NCBI RefSeq assembly: GCF_902833145.1
Contig: NZ_CADFEN010000003.1
Coordinates: 434,001 to 498,000, forward strand
Direction: 5' to 3'
Source of the DNA: Burkholderia sp. BCC0506
GTDB lineage: Bacteria > Pseudomonadota > Gammaproteobacteria > Burkholderiales > Burkholderiaceae
Length of the DNA: 64,000 nt
Of the stretch, positions 54,506 to 63,810 are shown in pieces. The first letter of the stretch is position 1. Every line of letters starts with the position of its first letter. A program made the position numbers and the translations under genes. A model generated the notes under the pieces. That model was not told the DNA's origin and searched no databases. It was given only the letters and a program-made list of their open reading frames with translations.

Positions 54506-55936
54506 TTACGCCGTGAAGAAAAGCCACGACGTCAGCAGGAATACCGGTATCAGCACGACGAGCGCCCAGCCGACGTACGCAAAGAAGCTCGGCATCTTCA
54601 CGCCGCGCGATTCGGCGATCGCCTTCACCATGAAGTTCGGCGCGTTGCCGATATAGCTGTTCGCGCCCATGAATACCGCGCCGGCGGAAATCGCCGCGAG
54701 CGTCGACGCGCCGGTCGTCATCAGCGCCTGCGCGTCGCCGCCCGCGAGGTTGAAGAACACGAGATAGGTCGGCGCATTGTCGAGAAACGACGACAGGATG
54801 CCCGTCGCCCAGAAGTACATCGCGTCGATCGGCTTGCCGTCGGGGCCCGTGACGAGGTGGACGATCTGCGCGAATGCACCGCCTGCGCCCGCGCGCAGGA
54901 TCACGATCACCGGCGCGATCGTCACGAAGATGCCCGCGAACAGCTTCGCGACTTCCTCGATCGGCGCCCAGTTGAACGCGTTGCCCTCGCGCGCGGAACG
55001 CGGCGTCAGCGCGAGCGACGCGAGCGTCACCGCCACGAGCGCGACGTCGCGCACGAGATTCTGCAGCGCGACGTGCGTGCCCCACACGTCGAACGTTATG
55101 CCCGGCTTCCACACGCCGCTCATCAGCACGAGCGCGATCACGGCCGCGAGCAGCACGAAGTTGATCTTGCCGTCGATCGACAGCGCCGCGCCGTCGGGCG
55201 TCGGATCGAGCGCGGCCGGCCGCTCCTCGCCGCCCTTCCGGTAAAAGTACGTATCGAGCGCGAAGAACAGCGTCAGCAGTACCACGCAGATGAACAGCAT
55301 CGGCAGCGCGAGATGCGTGGTCGTCCAGAAGAAGCTCACGCCGTTCAGGAAGCCGAGGAACAGCGGCGGATCGCCGAGCGGCGACAGCGAGCCGCCCGCG
55401 TTCGCGACGAGGAAGATGAAGAAGATCACGACGTGCACGACGTGCTTGCGGTTGTCGTTGGCGCGCAGCAGCGGCCGGATCAGCAGCATCGCGGCGCCCG
55501 TCGTGCCCATCACGCTCGCGAGCAGCGTGCCGAGCGCGAGGATCGCGGTATTGAGCTTCGGCGAGCCGTGCAGATTGCCGTTCACGCAGATGCCGCCCGC
55601 GACCGTGTAGAGTGCGGTGAGCAGCACGATGAACGGAATGTATTCCTCGAGCAGCGCATGCACGAGCGTGCCGAACGCGGCGCCGGCGCCGAACGCGACC
55701 GCGAACGGCGCCAGGAACACGATTGCCCAGCCGGCCGCGATCTTGCCGAAGTGGTGATGCCAGAACACGGGGGCCACGAGCGGGAACAGCGCGATGGACA
55801 GCAGGATCCCGGCGAACGGGATGCCCCAGAGCGCGGACAGCGAGGCACCGTCGAGCGTGGCGGCCGATGCGAGCGCGGGAGCAGCGCCAAGCGCGATTCC
55901 CGACGCCATGCCCGCCCAGGCGGCATGTCGTTTCAT
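54506..55936 (-). CDS. nhaD: Sodium:proton antiporter NhaD
   Basis: A 476-residue membrane transporter with about 11-12 hydrophobic segments and a likely signal-like start. It has the NhaD-type motifs GGSLSPLGDPPLFLGFL near 155 and SFLDNAPTYLVFFN near 390, which carry the ion-binding residues. The role is Na+ (and Li+) export in exchange for protons, for pH and salt tolerance. The next gene on the strand is the hydroxyacid dehydrogenase, 75 bp away. Confidence 0.92.
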   Translation of the reverse strand: MKRHAAWAGMASGIALGAAPALASAATLDGASLSALWGIPFAGILLSIALFPLVAPVFWHHHFGKIAAGWAIVFLAPFAVAFGAGAAFGTLVHALLEEYIPFIVLLTALYTVAGGICVNGNLHGSPKLNTAILALGTLLASVMGTTGAAMLLIRPLLRANDNRKHVVHVVIFFIFLVANAGGSLSPLGDPPLFLGFLNGVSFFWTTTHLALPMLFICVVLLTLFFALDTYFYRKGGEERPAALDPTPDGAALSIDGKINFVLLAAVIALVLMSGVWKPGITFDVWGTHVALQNLVRDVALVAVTLASLALTPRSAREGNAFNWAPIEEVAKLFAGIFVTIAPVIVILRAGAGGAFAQIVHLVTGPDGKPIDAMYFWATGILSSFLDNAPTYLVFFNLAGGDAQALMTTGASTLAAISAGAVFMGANSYIGNAPNFMVKAIAESRGVKMPSFFAYVGWALVVLIPVFLLTSWLFFTA

Positions 55937-55980
55937 GCAGATCTTCCTTGTTCGAGTAGAGCGTGAATGCAGCGGGCGCG

Positions 55981-56643
55981 TCAGGCGCCCCTTACGACGA
56001 TCGCGTGCACGCGGTACGGACCGTGTGCGCCCAGAATGATCGTTTGCTCGATGTCGCCCGTGCGCGACGGGCCCGACACGAAATTGACTGCGCGCGGCAG
56101 TTCGCCGCGCTCCGCGCGAATCAGCGCGAACGCGTCTTCATGACCGGCGACGATGCGCGACGCCGGCACGATCGCGATGTGGGTTTCCGGCAGCAGGCCG
56201 GTCGATGCGTCAGTGTCGGGGCCGGACAGCAATACCAGCGAGCCCGTCTCGGCGGTCGCGCAGAAGCAGCCGGTCAGGCCGACGAGATCGCCGTCGCGCG
56301 GCTTGCGGCACTCGACCGACAGGCCGGCGCCGGCCCAGTCGAAATCGGCCAGCGTGCGCCATGCGACGGCCTGCGTCGGCAGGCCATGAGCGGCGAGATA
56401 GCGGGCAGCGGCGGCGGGCACGTCGGCCAGTGTCGCGACTTCGTCGACCGTGGTGGACAGGCGCCCCGCTTCGTCGACGAAAGCGGCGACGAGATCGGCC
56501 GGCGCCGGCGGACGCGGGCCCTGCGGATGACGGGCGAGATAGTCGGCGACGCCGTCGCGCTCCGCTGCATCGGGTTCGGCCGCGCGCCCCTGCGCCGCGC
56601 GGATGCGTGCGAGGATCTGGCGACGGGCAGCGGAAGTGTCCAT
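55981..56643 (-). CDS. lutC: LUD-domain protein, LutC-like
   Basis: A 220-residue protein of the LutC/YkgG family. LutC belongs to a three-protein iron-sulfur complex that oxidises L-lactate. It shows SVECRKPRDGDLVGLTGCFCA and the C-terminal TGDIEQTIILGAHGP loop. No lutA or lutB is in the window, so it is either an orphan or works with distant subunits. The ATG at 56643 follows the family; upstream in-frame codons are less likely. It lies between pncB and nhaD. Confidence 0.85.
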   Translation of the reverse strand: MDTSAARRQILARIRAAQGRAAEPDAAERDGVADYLARHPQGPRPPAPADLVAAFVDEAGRLSTTVDEVATLADVPAAAARYLAAHGLPTQAVAWRTLADFDWAGAGLSVECRKPRDGDLVGLTGCFCATAETGSLVLLSGPDTDASTGLLPETHIAIVPASRIVAGHEDAFALIRAERGELPRAVNFVSGPSRTGDIEQTIILGAHGPYRVHAIVVRGA

Positions 56644-56730
56644 GAACGGTCCTCGTGACGTTGGCGTGCAATACGTCGGATTATACCGGCCGCTCCTGCT
56701 GCGACGCACCTTCGGCCGAACGGCCGACGC

Positions 56731-57930
56731 CTACTTCGACGCGTCTTCCTCGACCGGCTGCGCGATGCCGAACACCTGCCGCAGGTACGCGAGATACGCC
56801 TTGTCGTCGCACATGCTCTTGCCCGGCGAATCGGACAGCTTCGCGACCGGCTGGCCGTTGCAGCGAACCATCTTGATCACGATCTGCAGCGGCACGTAGC
56901 CGAGATCGTTGGTGAGGTTGGTGCCGACGCCGAACGCGAGCTTGCAGCGGCCGCGGAACCGTTCGTACAGCTGCATGACCTTCGGGATGTCGAGCGCATC
57001 CGAGAACACGAGCACCTTGGTGCGCGGATCGCACCGGTTCGCCTCGTAATGGCGCAGCATCCGCTCGCCCCAGTCGAACGGATCGCCCGAATCGTGGCGC
57101 GCGCCGTCGAACAGCTTGCAGAAGTACATGTCGAAGTCGTTCAGGAACGCATCCATGCCGTAGACGTCCGACAGCGCAATCCCGAGGTCGCCGCGATATT
57201 CCTTCGCCCACATCTCGAAGCCGTAGATCTGCGAATCGCGCAGCCGCGGGCCGAGTGCCTGGCACGCCTGCAGGTACTCGTGCGCCATCGTGCCGAGCGG
57301 CGTGATGCCGTGCTTCATCGCGTACAGCACGTTGCTCGTGCCCGCGAACTGCGGGCCGAGCCCGTCGCGCAGCGTGAGCGCGACTTCCTCGTGCCAGACC
57401 TTCGAGAAGCGTCGGCGCGTGCCGTAGTCGGCGATCTTGCAGTCGGCGAATTCGGGCTTCGCGCCGAGCAGCTTGATCTTCTCGCGCAGCCGTTCGCGGC
57501 CTTCTCGATAGTCGGGCTCGCGCTGCGTGTTGCGGAAATAGACTTCGTTGACGATCGCGAGCACCGGGATCTCGAACAGGATCGTATGCAGCCACGGCCC
57601 CTCGATCACGATGTCGATCTCGCCGTTGCCCTTCGGCGACGGCGTGACCGAGATGTATTTCTCGTTCAGGTGGAACAGCGCGAGGAAGTCGACGAAGTCG
57701 CTCTTGATGAAGCGCATCCGCCGCAGGTAGTCGAGTTCGACGTCGGAAAAGCGCAGCGAGCACAGGCCGCGCACCTCGTCGCGAATCTCGTCGATGTACG
57801 GCACGAGATCGACGCCGGGCGTGCGGCACCGGAAACGGTATTCGACGTTGGCAGCGGGGAAGTGATGCAGGACGACCTGCATCATCGTGAACTTGTAGAG
57901 ATCCGTGTCCAGCAGCGAAGTGATGATCAT
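56731..57930 (-). CDS. pncB: Nicotinate phosphoribosyltransferase
   Basis: Makes nicotinate mononucleotide in NAD salvage. It is 399 residues and starts with [18 protein letters not shown], the family signature. The phosphorylated histidine and surrounding residues are in [18 protein letters not shown] near 215, and the phosphoribosyl site is in [14 protein letters not shown] near 280. It is transcribed away from fdxA across a 289-bp gap. Confidence 0.95.
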   Translation of the reverse strand: MIITSLLDTDLYKFTMMQVVLHHFPAANVEYRFRCRTPGVDLVPYIDEIRDEVRGLCSLRFSDVELDYLRRMRFIKSDFVDFLALFHLNEKYISVTPSPKGNGEIDIVIEGPWLHTILFEIPVLAIVNEVYFRNTQREPDYREGRERLREKIKLLGAKPEFADCKIADYGTRRRFSKVWHEEVALTLRDGLGPQFAGTSNVLYAMKHGITPLGTMAHEYLQACQALGPRLRDSQIYGFEMWAKEYRGDLGIALSDVYGMDAFLNDFDMYFCKLFDGARHDSGDPFDWGERMLRHYEANRCDPRTKVLVFSDALDIPKVMQLYERFRGRCKLAFGVGTNLTNDLGYVPLQIVIKMVRCNGQPVAKLSDSPGKSMCDDKAYLAYLRQVFGIAQPVEEDASK

Positions 57931-58219
57931 GATGACGGTACCGCCAATATCGTGACCGGGCCCCGGCGCACCGCGCGCCGCCCGGTCTGTCGATCATGTT
58001 ACCCGAATGCGGGCCGGACCATCGTGAAACCGCCCCGCCGCCCTGCGGCGTCGCGCCGGTGCCCGGTGTGCGGGTATCCGCGTTGCGCATCCCATAAACT
58101 AATCACGAAACGATATAAGCCGGATAGCCGACCACGTCATGCGGGTTTTGCGCTTCAGTTACAATGCCGCTTTTGGCGCAAACGCCACCCCATATATACC
58201 GCCAAGCAGGAGCGTTTTA

Positions 58220-58543
58220 ATGACTCACGTTGTGACCGAAGGCTGCATCAAGTGCAAGTACACGGATTGCGTGGATGTGTGCCCGGTGGATTGCTTCCGT
58301 GAAGGTCCCAACTTTCTCGCCATCGATCCGGACGAGTGCATCGACTGCGCCGTGTGCGTCGCCGAGTGCCCGACCAATGCGATCTATGCCGAAGAAGACG
58401 TTCCGGGCGACCAGCAGCAGTTCACCGCGTTGAACGCCGAGCTGGCGAAGAACTGGCCGTCGATCACGAAGACCAAGCCGGCGCCGGCCGACGCGGACGA
58501 GTGGAAGGACGTGCAGGACAAGCTGCACCTGCTCGAGCGCTGA
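58220..58543 (+). CDS. fdxA: 7Fe-8S ferredoxin FdxA
   Basis: A 107-residue soluble ferredoxin with one [3Fe-4S] and one [4Fe-4S] cluster. Cysteines appear in [19 protein letters not shown] (residues 9-24 region) and [18 protein letters not shown] (near 39-53), the order of Azotobacter-type FdxA. The ribosome site AGGAG precedes the ATG at 58220; the frame opens further upstream without support. A TACAAT at 58160-58165 could be its -10 box. Confidence 0.94.
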   Translation: MTHVVTEGCIKCKYTDCVDVCPVDCFREGPNFLAIDPDECIDCAVCVAECPTNAIYAEEDVPGDQQQFTALNAELAKNWPSITKTKPAPADADEWKDVQDKLHLLER

Positions 58544-58590
58544 TCGCGCGGCGGCCGCAAAAAATTTTTATGCGCCGCGGCTCCAAAGTG

Positions 58591-58619
58591 TTGACAGGTT
58601 AGCGAACACTCCATACAAT
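58591..58619 (+). promoter_or_regulatory. Sigma-70 promoter of the tRNA-Asn pair
   Basis: TTGACA, 17 bases, TACAAT, 27 bp before the first tRNA-Asn. Both elements are near-perfect and the spacing is optimal. Confidence 0.8.
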
Positions 58620-58646
58620 CTCGTTTCTCTGCTGTTGCTTGTTTGT

Positions 58647-58722
58647 TCCCCGATAGCTCAGTCGGTAGAGCGCCGGACTGTTAATCCGTAGGTCCCTGGT
58701 TCGAGCCCAGGTCGGGGAGCCA
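58647..58722 (+). tRNA. tRNA-Asn (GTT), first copy
   Basis: 76 nt; acceptor TCCCCGA / TCGGGGA, anticodon GTT in loop CTGTTAATC, encoded CCA. Confidence 0.95.
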
Positions 58723-58730
58723 AAAACGCA

Positions 58731-58760
58731 AAGGCCCGTTGAAAGTGGACGGGTTTTTTG
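58731..58760 (+). terminator. Weak hairpin with T-run between the tRNA-Asn genes
   Basis: CCCGT-(9)-ACGGG followed by six T. It may partly end transcription after the first tRNA; the processed precursor would continue to the second. Confidence 0.5.
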
Positions 58761-58794
58761 TTGGAACAGACAACACGCAGATGTACCGATTTAT

Positions 58795-58870
58795 TCCCCG
58801 ATAGCTCAGTCGGTAGAGCGCCGGACTGTTAATCCGTAGGTCCCTGGTTCGAGCCCAGGTCGGGGAGCCA
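58795..58870 (+). tRNA. tRNA-Asn (GTT), second copy
   Basis: Identical in all 76 positions to the first copy, 148 bp downstream of it. Confidence 0.95.
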
Positions 58871-58877
58871 GATAGCG

Positions 58878-58910
58878 AAAGGCCCGTCATTCGACGGGCC
58901 TTTTGTTTTT
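58878..58910 (+). terminator. Rho-independent terminator of the tRNA-Asn unit
   Basis: GGCCCGTC-ATTC-GACGGGCC followed by TTTTGTTTTT, 8 bases after the second tRNA. Confidence 0.88.
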
Positions 58911-58997
58911 CCGGCCACCTATCCTTCCTTTTGCTTCTCGTGGCCCGGTCATGCGCATGCTAGAGTTTCCGTCCCGCATTCGCATCCGGTTCCGTCG

Positions 58998-59483
58998 ATG
59001 AAGCATCGCCTCCCCCGTCTCACCCCCGTTGCCCTCCTGCTCTGCGCATTCGCCGCGGCCCCGTTCGCGCGTGCGGAGGAAGTCGGCAGCGTCAACACCC
59101 ATTTCCGCGTCACGGGCTCCGACCGCGTGGTCGTCGAGGCCTATGACGATCCGGTCGTGAATGGCGTGACCTGCTACGTGTCGCGCGCCCGCACCGGCGG
59201 GATCAAGGGCACGCTCGGCGTCGCCGAGGATCCGAGCGAAGCGTCGATCGCGTGCCGGCAGGTCGGCCCGATCAGCTTCAAGGAACCGCTCAAGCAGCAG
59301 ACCGACGTCTTCAGCGAACGCATGTCGTTCATCTTCAAGACGCTGCACGTCGTGCGCGTGGTCGACAAGAAACGCAACACGATCGTCTACCTGACCTACA
59401 GCGACCGTATCGTCAGCGGCAGCCCGAAGAACGCGGTGACCGCGGTGCCGATGCCGGCCGGCACGACGATTCCGCTCAAGTAA
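58998..59483 (+). CDS. creA: CreA family periplasmic protein
   Basis: A 161-residue exported protein with a signal peptide ending near ARA-EEVG. The CreA pattern is clear: VVVEAYDDPVVNGVTCYVSRARTGG, IACRQVGPI and FIFKTLHVVRVVDKKRNTIVYL. Its molecular role is not known. It stands alone between the tRNA pair and an AraC regulator 61 bases downstream. Confidence 0.87.
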   Translation: MKHRLPRLTPVALLLCAFAAAPFARAEEVGSVNTHFRVTGSDRVVVEAYDDPVVNGVTCYVSRARTGGIKGTLGVAEDPSEASIACRQVGPISFKEPLKQQTDVFSERMSFIFKTLHVVRVVDKKRNTIVYLTYSDRIVSGSPKNAVTAVPMPAGTTIPLK

Positions 59484-59544
59484 GCCCGCACTCGCCGGGC
59501 GCGCGAGCGATACACTGTCGGTTCGACCGCTCCCGCGCCCGATC

Positions 59545-60480
59545 ATGCCCGTCACCCGCCTTCCCGATTCCGCACGCTACTGGCGCACGCCGCTCGTGCC
59601 GAACGCGGATCTGCTCACGGCCACCTATCGCGATCACACGTTCGCGCCCCACTGGCACGACGCATACACGATCCCCGTGATTCTCGAAGGCGCGGAACGC
59701 TTCACCTATCGCGGGACCGGCCATGTCGCCGAAACCGGCACCGTGCCCGTGATCAATCCCGGCGAAGTGCACACGGGCTCGCGTGCGACCGACGAGGGCT
59801 GGTGCTATCGCGTCAGCTACATGCCGGTCGAATTCATCCGCGGCCTCGCCAGCGCAATCGCGGGCCGCCCGCAGGATGCGCCGTGGTTTGCCCCCGACGT
59901 GATCCGCGACCCCGATCTCGCGGCCCGGCTCACGCGGGCGCACCGGATGCTGGAAGCCGGCAGCGAGCCCGCGCTGTCATCGCGTGCGCAGGCGCCGCGG
60001 CAGCCGACCGATGATCGGACGGCCGGAGAACCAGCGGCCGGCGCCCCGGCCACCGGCGCGCCGCGCGTCTACGATCCGCTCGCCGCCGAAACCGCGATGC
60101 TCGACGCGCTGTCGACGCTGATCGCGCGCCACGCCGACGCGCGGCCGCAGCCGGTGCGGCTCGCGGCCGACGAACCGCGCGTCGACGCGATGCGCGAACG
60201 GCTCGCCGCCGACCTGATGTCCACGGTGACGCTCGACGACGTCGCGCAGGCGGCGGGCCTGTCGCCGTTTCACGCGGCGCGCCTGTTCACGCGAACGACC
60301 GGCATGCCGCCGCATGCGTGGCGCAACCAGCTGCGGCTGCAGCGTGCGCTGGCGCCGCTGCGCGCGGGCGTGCCCGTCGCCGAAGTCGCGGCGGCCAGCG
60401 GCTTCGTCGACCAGAGCCATTTCACCCGGCATTTCAAACGGATGTTCGGCGTGCCGCCCGGGCGCTGGCAGGCGAGCTGA
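59545..60480 (+). CDS. AraC-family transcriptional regulator
   Basis: A 311-residue regulator with an N-terminal cupin-like sensing domain (HWHDAYTIPVILEG, near residues 38-95) and the two helix-turn-helix C-terminal domain (VTLDDVAQAAGLSPFHAARLF, then ASGFVDQSHFTRHFKRMFG). The middle (150-180) is a proline/alanine-rich linker. Regulators of this type commonly sit beside azlCD-like exporters, so it may control the azlCD pair 127 bases downstream. Confidence 0.9.
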   Translation: MPVTRLPDSARYWRTPLVPNADLLTATYRDHTFAPHWHDAYTIPVILEGAERFTYRGTGHVAETGTVPVINPGEVHTGSRATDEGWCYRVSYMPVEFIRGLASAIAGRPQDAPWFAPDVIRDPDLAARLTRAHRMLEAGSEPALSSRAQAPRQPTDDRTAGEPAAGAPATGAPRVYDPLAAETAMLDALSTLIARHADARPQPVRLAADEPRVDAMRERLAADLMSTVTLDDVAQAAGLSPFHAARLFTRTTGMPPHAWRNQLRLQRALAPLRAGVPVAEVAAASGFVDQSHFTRHFKRMFGVPPGRWQAS

Positions 60481-60606
60481 CGCGCGGCTTCCCGCGGCCG
60501 TCCGCCACGCCGCGACCCGCGCCACCGGCATTCGAACTCAGGCACCGGCGCGGCGAGCGCAAGAACATACAAGCCGGCCCGCCATCGGCCCGCTATCCTC
60601 CAGCGC

Positions 60607-61374
60607 ATGGAGGAGCGCTTCTTGAACAAGACACCCGCATCACCCCCGCGCCGCCCGCTCAACGAATGGCTCGACGGCGCGCGCGACACGATTCCGATGA
60701 TGGTCGGCGCCGCACCGTTCGGCGTGATTTTCGGCACGCTTATCGGCGGCGGCCCGCTCGCCGCATGGCACGGCGCACTGATGTCGCTCGCCGTGTTCGC
60801 GGGCTCCGCGCAGTTCATCGCGCTCGGCCTGATCGCCGGCAGCGCGAGTTTCGTCGTCGTGCTCGCCACGACACTGATCGTGAACCTGCGCCACCTGCTG
60901 TACAGCGCGACGCTCGCGCCCTACGTCGCGCATCTGCCGCTGCGCTGGCGCGCGACGCTCGGCGCGTTGATGACCGACGAGGTGTTCGCGGTCGCATACG
61001 GACACTACCGGCACTACCCGCCCGGCACGATCGGCCCCCACTACTTTTTCGGCTCGGGGCTCGCGATGTACCTGAACTGGCAGGTCTGGACGCTCGCGGG
61101 CATCGGCTTCGGCGCGGCGTTCCCGGGCTTGCAGTCGCTCGGCCTCGATTTCGCGATGGCGGCGACCTTCATCGCGATCGTCGTCCCGCAGCTCGGCACG
61201 CTGCGCTATTTCGCGGCGGCCGCCACGGCCGGCACGCTCGCGTACTTCTGGCAGGGCTGGCCGTACAAGCTCGGGCTGCTCGGCGCGGTCGCCGCCGGCG
61301 TCGCGATCGGGGTGGCGCTCACGCTGCTGCACGATCGCACGCGTGCCGGCTCGCGCCCGGAGGCCGCATCGTGA
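60607..61374 (+). CDS. azlC: AzlC family membrane protein (branched-chain amino-acid export)
   Basis: A 255-residue integral membrane protein with about six to eight hydrophobic segments, large subunit of the AzlC/AzlD exporter family (LIV-E). It shows MMVGAAPFGVIFGTL, SAQFIALGLIAGSASFVVVL and MTDEVFAVAY, characteristic of the family. It is probably an exporter of branched-chain or other amino acids. The stop overlaps the azlD start by 4 bases (GTGA). Confidence 0.88.
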   Translation: MEERFLNKTPASPPRRPLNEWLDGARDTIPMMVGAAPFGVIFGTLIGGGPLAAWHGALMSLAVFAGSAQFIALGLIAGSASFVVVLATTLIVNLRHLLYSATLAPYVAHLPLRWRATLGALMTDEVFAVAYGHYRHYPPGTIGPHYFFGSGLAMYLNWQVWTLAGIGFGAAFPGLQSLGLDFAMAATFIAIVVPQLGTLRYFAAAATAGTLAYFWQGWPYKLGLLGAVAAGVAIGVALTLLHDRTRAGSRPEAAS

Positions 61375-61709
61375 GCTACGCACTGTTGATCCTCGGCATG
61401 GCCGTCATCACGTACGCGATCCGCTCGACGCTGTTCCTGTTCGGCGAGCGGCTGACGTTCCCGCCGCTCGTGCGGACCGCGCTCGGCTTCGTGCCGGTCA
61501 CCGTGCTGACCGCGATCATCGTGCCGATGACGGTCTCGCCGCACGGCGGCACGGCCGAGCTGACCTGGCGCAATCCGCAGCTCGTCGGCGCGCTCGCGGC
61601 CGTGCTCGTGTCGGCCGCGACCCGCCGCCCGCTCGTGACGATCGCCGCCGGGCTCGTGGTGTTCTTCCTGTGGCAAGGGGTCGTCCTCCCGCACTGGCTG
61701 CCGGCCTGA
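61371..61709 (+). CDS. azlD: AzlD family membrane protein
   Basis: A 112-residue partner of AzlC with three to four hydrophobic segments. It starts from GTG at 61371 (SYALLILGMAVITYAIRSTL) and shows FGERLTFPPLVRTALGFVPVTVLTA, the AzlD pattern. Coupling by the GTGA overlap supports a stoichiometric pair. No other gene lies in the 160 bp before the next one. Confidence 0.88.
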   Translation: MSYALLILGMAVITYAIRSTLFLFGERLTFPPLVRTALGFVPVTVLTAIIVPMTVSPHGGTAELTWRNPQLVGALAAVLVSAATRRPLVTIAAGLVVFFLWQGVVLPHWLPA

Positions 61710-61869
61710 GCACGCGCTCGGCCGACCGCGCTCAAGTTTCCGCCCGGCGCGCCGATATAGCGGGTGAAGACCCGCCACCGGCCTCGGCGCGCACCGGTCC
61801 GTCGATGCCGCGCCCGCCCCGGTGCGCCGCGCCGGCGCCGGCTTGCGCGGGCCGCCATCGAGACGATTC

Positions 61870-62652
61870 ATGGGCCAGATCACGCTTTCCCTCAAGGACG
61901 ACACACTCGAGTCCCTGCGCAAGGACTACGACGCGTTCGTCCGCGTGTCGCTGAAACTCGACCCGCAATTCGCGACGCCGTCGTTCGAGGATTTCCTGCG
62001 CGCCAAGCTGCTCGACAACATGGTGCCGCTGACCGAGCACGCCGTGCAGCGGATGCTGCAGGGCGGCCAGTACGCGTGGGCCAAGCGCACGCTCGACAAG
62101 GAATTTCCGGACGTCGTCGCGATCCTGATGCGACAGGCCGGCGAATTCGGCTTCGGCTTCGCGTCGCGCTCCGAATGGACGCCCGACGAACTCGCGAAGG
62201 CATGCCGCGACTGGGCGAAGGCGATCGTCGCCGAAGCGCAGGGCGACGCGTCGCTGATCGACCCGCTCGCGTCGCAGATCAAGGGCGCGGCGCAAGACAT
62301 CCAGACGCTCGAGGAAGTGATGCAGACGCCTGCGTGGCGGCTCGCGGAATCGCTGCGACAGCGGATCTACGAGGCCAAGCTCGCGTGCGAGATGAGCGTC
62401 GGCAGCACCGCGCGCGACAAGCTCGGCGAGCTGCGCGGGCTGCTGCGGCTCGGCCTCGCGCACGGCTCGTTCCAGAAGCAGGAGGCGCAGCAGATCATGG
62501 AATACCTGCGGCTGCTGAAGCCGGAGATCTTCGTCGAGGAACCGTACGACGTGTTCGCGCGGCTCGCCGCGTGGCTGCGCAGCGTGTTCACACCGGCCGC
62601 CGTGCGGCCGGCCCAGGGGCAGGGACAAGGGCAAGGCCCGCGCCGGCCGTGA
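61870..62652 (+). CDS. Protein of unknown function, 260 residues
   Basis: I do not recognise the family. It is soluble, with no signal peptide or membrane segment, mostly helical and with many charged residues. The N-terminus ITLSLKDDTLESLRKDYDAF resembles a short beta strand and helix of a small DNA-binding or antitoxin-like start, followed by DFLRAKLLDNMVPLTEH. The C-terminal end is a glutamine/glycine-rich run (QGQGQGQGP). The start at 61870 is the first with good spacing; the frame opens to 61822. Confidence 0.7.
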   Translation: MGQITLSLKDDTLESLRKDYDAFVRVSLKLDPQFATPSFEDFLRAKLLDNMVPLTEHAVQRMLQGGQYAWAKRTLDKEFPDVVAILMRQAGEFGFGFASRSEWTPDELAKACRDWAKAIVAEAQGDASLIDPLASQIKGAAQDIQTLEEVMQTPAWRLAESLRQRIYEAKLACEMSVGSTARDKLGELRGLLRLGLAHGSFQKQEAQQIMEYLRLLKPEIFVEEPYDVFARLAAWLRSVFTPAAVRPAQGQGQGQGPRRP

Positions 62653-62691
62653 CCGCGCGCCCGTCCCGCTGAACGCATCCCCCACGAAAAC

Positions 62692-62720
62692 GGCCCGGTT
62701 CGCATAAAGCGAACCGGGCC
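62692..62720. terminator. Strong hairpin, probably bidirectional terminator
   Basis: GGCCCGGTTCGC-ATAAA-GCGAACCGGGCC, a perfect 12-bp stem between the unknown protein (+) and the secreted protein (-). The T-run is short (TTTTC) and lies on the minus-strand side. Confidence 0.7.
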
Positions 62721-62785
62721 TTCGGACGATCGCCCGTCGCGACGCGCCCTCGGAAGGCGAGCGTCGCGACGGCGCCGGGCGCCGC

Positions 62786-63187
62786 TTACTGCGTGGCGCC
62801 CTGGGCCGACGCACCGCCCTGCGCGCCGACCGATGCACCGCCTTCGGCCGCCTCGTCGGCCTTCGCCTTGGCCGAACCCGCATGGCCCTTGGCCGATTTC
62901 GCCGCATGCTTCGTATGCTTCTTGGTCGAATGGACGGCCGACGACGTCGTATCCTTCGCGCCATCGGCTGCCGCGCCGACCGCATCGGTCGCACCGCCCG
63001 CCGCATTGCCCGACGCGTTCGCGCCTGCGCCGCCCTGCACGCCTGCGCCGGCCCCTGCCGCCGGCGTCTGCGCCTGCACGCCGGCACCGGCGGCACCTTG
63101 CGCCGTCGTGCCCGTCTGGGCGAATGCGGCCGAAGTGGCGAACGCCGTCAGCGCGGCACCGATCAGCATCGTACGAATCTTGGACAT
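62786..63187 (-). CDS. Secreted low-complexity Ala/Gly/Lys-rich protein
   Basis: A 133-residue protein with a signal peptide (MSKIRTMLIGAALTAFATSA, cut near AFA-QTG). The mature part is almost all Ala, Gly, Thr and Ser, with a histidine/lysine-rich middle (STKKHTKHAAKSAKGHAGSA). No folded domain is evident. Such proteins are common and little known in Burkholderia; a protective, LEA-like or histone-like periplasmic role is conceivable but not shown. Confidence 0.75.
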   Translation of the reverse strand: MSKIRTMLIGAALTAFATSAAFAQTGTTAQGAAGAGVQAQTPAAGAGAGVQGGAGANASGNAAGGATDAVGAAADGAKDTTSSAVHSTKKHTKHAAKSAKGHAGSAKAKADEAAEGGASVGAQGGASAQGATQ

Positions 63188-63454
63188 GGCAATTCTCCTC
63201 GAGAAGTTGTGCGCTCGAACCGCCGTGATGCGGCCCGTCGCGTCCCCCGCCGCAACACGCGGCAGGTACGACAGAAGACCGGCGGCCGGCGCGACCGGTT
63301 CGCCGATCTCTCAGACTGTTACCCACCGTTTCATTTGCTGACGAATCGCTCACAGTCCTTTACATCCGCCGGCGGCCGGCCGCGCTCGCGTGCCCGCCCG
63401 CGGTGCCGTATGATGCGGAGCGTTTCCTCCTGCGCGTCGCGCACCTTCCTCGTC

Positions 63455-63673
63455 ATGCCCAATCTGGATTTCACGCTGACCGGCGAATACGTCGAGCTGC
63501 ACAACCTTCTCAAGATCACCGGCCTCGCGGACAGCGGCGGCACCGCGAAGCTGATCGTCGCGTCCGGCGCCGTGAAAGTCGACGGCGCGGTCGAACTTCG
63601 CAAGACCTGCAAGATTCGCGCGGGCCAGGTCGTGCTGTTCGGCGACACGCGCATCGCGGTACGCGAGGCATAG
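63455..63673 (+). CDS. S4-domain RNA-binding protein (YbcJ-like)
   Basis: A 72-residue protein that is almost entirely an S4 fold: LHNLLKITGLADSGGTAKLIVASGAVKVDGAVELR with the typical turn, then KIRAGQVVLFGD. YbcJ-type proteins bind RNA by this fold; the partner is unknown. It starts at 63455. The preceding 267 bp contain no gene. Confidence 0.85.
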   Translation: MPNLDFTLTGEYVELHNLLKITGLADSGGTAKLIVASGAVKVDGAVELRKTCKIRAGQVVLFGDTRIAVREA

Positions 63674-63810
63674 GGCCCTGGAGGGTTCCCCTGCCCCTGA
63701 CATGGCCATCGGCGCGCGCGTTCGACACGGTACGAATAAAGCCGTAAGCTAGCCGTCTCTCAAAATAAATACATCGCGCGCGGGCCCGCACCCGTGCGAG
63801 CGCCCATTCC

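Noticed and set aside
53237-55966. 909-codon plus-strand frame opposite rmuC, dehydrogenase and nhaD
   Set aside because: Arg/His/Asp-rich mirror; nhaD and others are supported by motifs.
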